Part shown: one piece after another, positions 22,426 to 23,357 of the stretch
How positions within the stretch are numbered: position 1 is the first letter of the stretch
Layout of the letters: the number at the start of each line of letters is the position of its first letter
From: a virus
Virus record (IMG/VR): IMGVR_UViG_3300012936_000177
Coordinates: 1-23,357 of that record
Strand: one strand, 5' to 3'
Length of the DNA stretch: 23,357 nt
Made by a program: the position numbers and the translations under genes
Notes under the pieces: generated by a model
Told to the model about the DNA's origin: nothing
The model's database searches: none
Seen by the model: the letters and a program-made list of their open reading frames with translations, nothing else

Positions 22426-23196
22426 ATGAAAACAATCGTTCTTGTCACAGGTGGATTCGATCCATTACACTATGGCCACATAGAATATTTCAAAGCCGCA
22501 AAACAATTAGGTGACGAATTACATGTAGGTGTTAATTCAGACAAATGGCTTACTAACAAAAAAGGCAGACCATTCATGCCTTATTTGGATAGATGTGCAG
22601 TTATAGAATCTTTAGAAGTTGTAGATAAAGTAATAAGTTTTGACGATAGTGACGGTAGTGCTTGCGGCGCTATTTACAAAACTATGGCAACTAATGGAAA
22701 AATAAAAATTATTTTTGCTAACGGCGGAGATAGGACAAACACAACTACACCAGAATACAAAACATATGGAGATATGAATGACATAGAGTTTGCATTTGGA
22801 GTAGGAGGCACTAACAAACTTAACAGTAGTAGTTGGTTGCTAGACGAGTGGAAAGCACCTAAGACTGAGAGATCATGGGGGTATTACAGAGTGATACATG
22901 AATATGATAAACACACAAAAGTAAAAGAACTAGCTGTGCCGCCTGGCGGCAGACTATCTATGCAACGTCACGAAAAACGTAGCGAACATTGGTTTGTAGC
23001 CGAAGGCACTGCTACAGTTTATACATTGAACCGTGCAACTGACGTAGAAGAATTTGGAGTGTTTGAACAACATAGAAGTTTACATATACCACAAGGCATG
23101 TGGCACCAGCTTGTCAATGAACATGATGTGCCCTTAAAATTAGTAGAAATTCAATACGGCAAAGAATGTATTGAAGAAGATATAGAAAGAAAATGA
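22426..23196 (+). CDS. Nucleotidyltransferase-cupin fusion, sugar activation
   Basis: Two domains. Residues 1 to about 142 are a HxGH-type nucleotidyltransferase (TagD/RfaE-like): GGFDPLHYGHIEYF (9-22), DRCAVIESLEVVDKVI (55-70), and LNSSSWLL (132-139) in the place of the family ISSS/T motif. Residues about 148-256 are a cupin closely resembling the C-terminal half of type II mannose-6-phosphate isomerase/GDP-mannose pyrophosphorylase (ManC): SWGYYRVIHEYD, GGRLSMQRHEKRSEHWFVAEG, LHIPQGMWHQLVN and PLKLVEIQYGKECIEEDIER. The likely role is activating and isomerising a sugar phosphate for glycan synthesis; substrate and nucleotide are unknown. It follows the pyruvyl-transferase gene by 24 bases, has its own late box, and overlaps the next gene by four bases (ATGA). 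Confidence 0.85.
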   Translation: MKTIVLVTGGFDPLHYGHIEYFKAAKQLGDELHVGVNSDKWLTNKKGRPFMPYLDRCAVIESLEVVDKVISFDDSDGSACGAIYKTMATNGKIKIIFANGGDRTNTTTPEYKTYGDMNDIEFAFGVGGTNKLNSSSWLLDEWKAPKTERSWGYYRVIHEYDKHTKVKELAVPPGGRLSMQRHEKRSEHWFVAEGTATVYTLNRATDVEEFGVFEQHRSLHIPQGMWHQLVNEHDVPLKLVEIQYGKECIEEDIERK

Positions 23197-23357
23197 CAGA
23201 AACAGAATATCCAGATACTATTATATATACAGACAAGGAAAGAGTATGGTGCATGGGAGAAGCAATGGATCACCCAAAAGTATACTACACTGTGCCAGAT
23301 GAAGGATTTGTAGTATGCGGTTACTGTGATATAAAATTTGCAAAAAAGAAAGAAGAA
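23193..23357 (+). CDS. zf-CHCC (NDUFS6-like) zinc-finger protein, partial at window end
   Basis: The 55 codons seen start at an ATG that shares ATGA with the previous stop; the frame is open at the window edge. C20, H27, C42 and C45 give C-x6-H-x14-C-x2-C. With the words MDHPKVYY and VVCGYCDIKF, this is the zf-CHCC pattern found in mitochondrial complex I subunit NDUFS6 and in small proteins of proteobacteria. Family proteins are about 60-75 residues, so nearly all of it is here. Its role in a phage is unknown; translational coupling to the sugar fusion gene puts it in the same late unit. It may be host-derived. Confidence 0.75.
   Translation, partial: MTETEYPDTIIYTDKERVWCMGEAMDHPKVYYTVPDEGFVVCGYCDIKFAKKKEE

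Overview
This window is a stretch of an AT-rich, T4-like marine myovirus genome (Caudoviricetes, contractile tail). Direct evidence is a set of T4 core-gene homologues: gp14 and gp13 (neck), gp18 (sheath), gp19 (tube), gp4 (head completion), gp16 and gp17 (terminase), gp32 (ssDNA-binding protein), UvsX and probably UvsY. Many genes are preceded by GATAAATA or TATAAATA, the T4 late-promoter box. Several accessory proteins resemble those of T4-like phages of marine bacteria. The host is not stated by the sequence. Low GC and an NDUFS6-like zinc-finger gene at the right edge fit an alphaproteobacterium such as SAR11, but that is inference.

Layout. (1) 11-2082, minus strand: a low-complexity Gly/Pro/Lys protein and gp14. 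(2) 2137-3836: gp13 runs divergently from gp14, with two facing late promoters between them. Then come a deoxynucleoside monophosphate kinase behind an exact-consensus sigma70 promoter and a convergent, overlapping HNH protein. (3) 3948-11205: a greatly enlarged sheath protein, the tube protein, a terminator, a second tube-like protein, a small unknown, gp4, gp16, and a protein with a T4 internal-protein-like N-terminus. (4) 11207-17195: terminase gp17 flanked by two large acidic proteins carrying a peptidoglycan-binding-1 and a LysM module. (5) 17316-20140: gp32, UvsX, a small acidic protein and UvsY, the recombination/replication block, behind its own sigma70-type promoter that overlaps an inverted repeat. 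(6) 20161-23357: a tightly packed sugar or surface-modification cassette with a 2OG-Fe(II) oxygenase-like protein, an FkbM methyltransferase, a pyruvyl-transferase-like protein and a nucleotidyltransferase-cupin fusion. It ends in a partial zf-CHCC zinc-finger gene that runs off the window.

How it works together. Early or middle functions (dNMP kinase, gp32/UvsX/UvsY) sit behind host-type promoters. Virion and packaging genes, and also the sugar cassette, sit behind late boxes, so the cassette would be expressed during virion assembly. At five genes the late box lies so close to the ATG that the transcript is predicted to start at or within one base of the start codon, i.e. leaderless; a sixth would have a leader of about 2 nt. 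The most unusual items are this promoter architecture, the roughly 590-residue insertion in the sheath, a short Trp-rich module shared by sheath and gp14, and the late sugar cassette with its unusual fusion. No tRNA, CRISPR array, insertion sequence or integrase was seen. No gene-free stretch exceeds about 120 bases.
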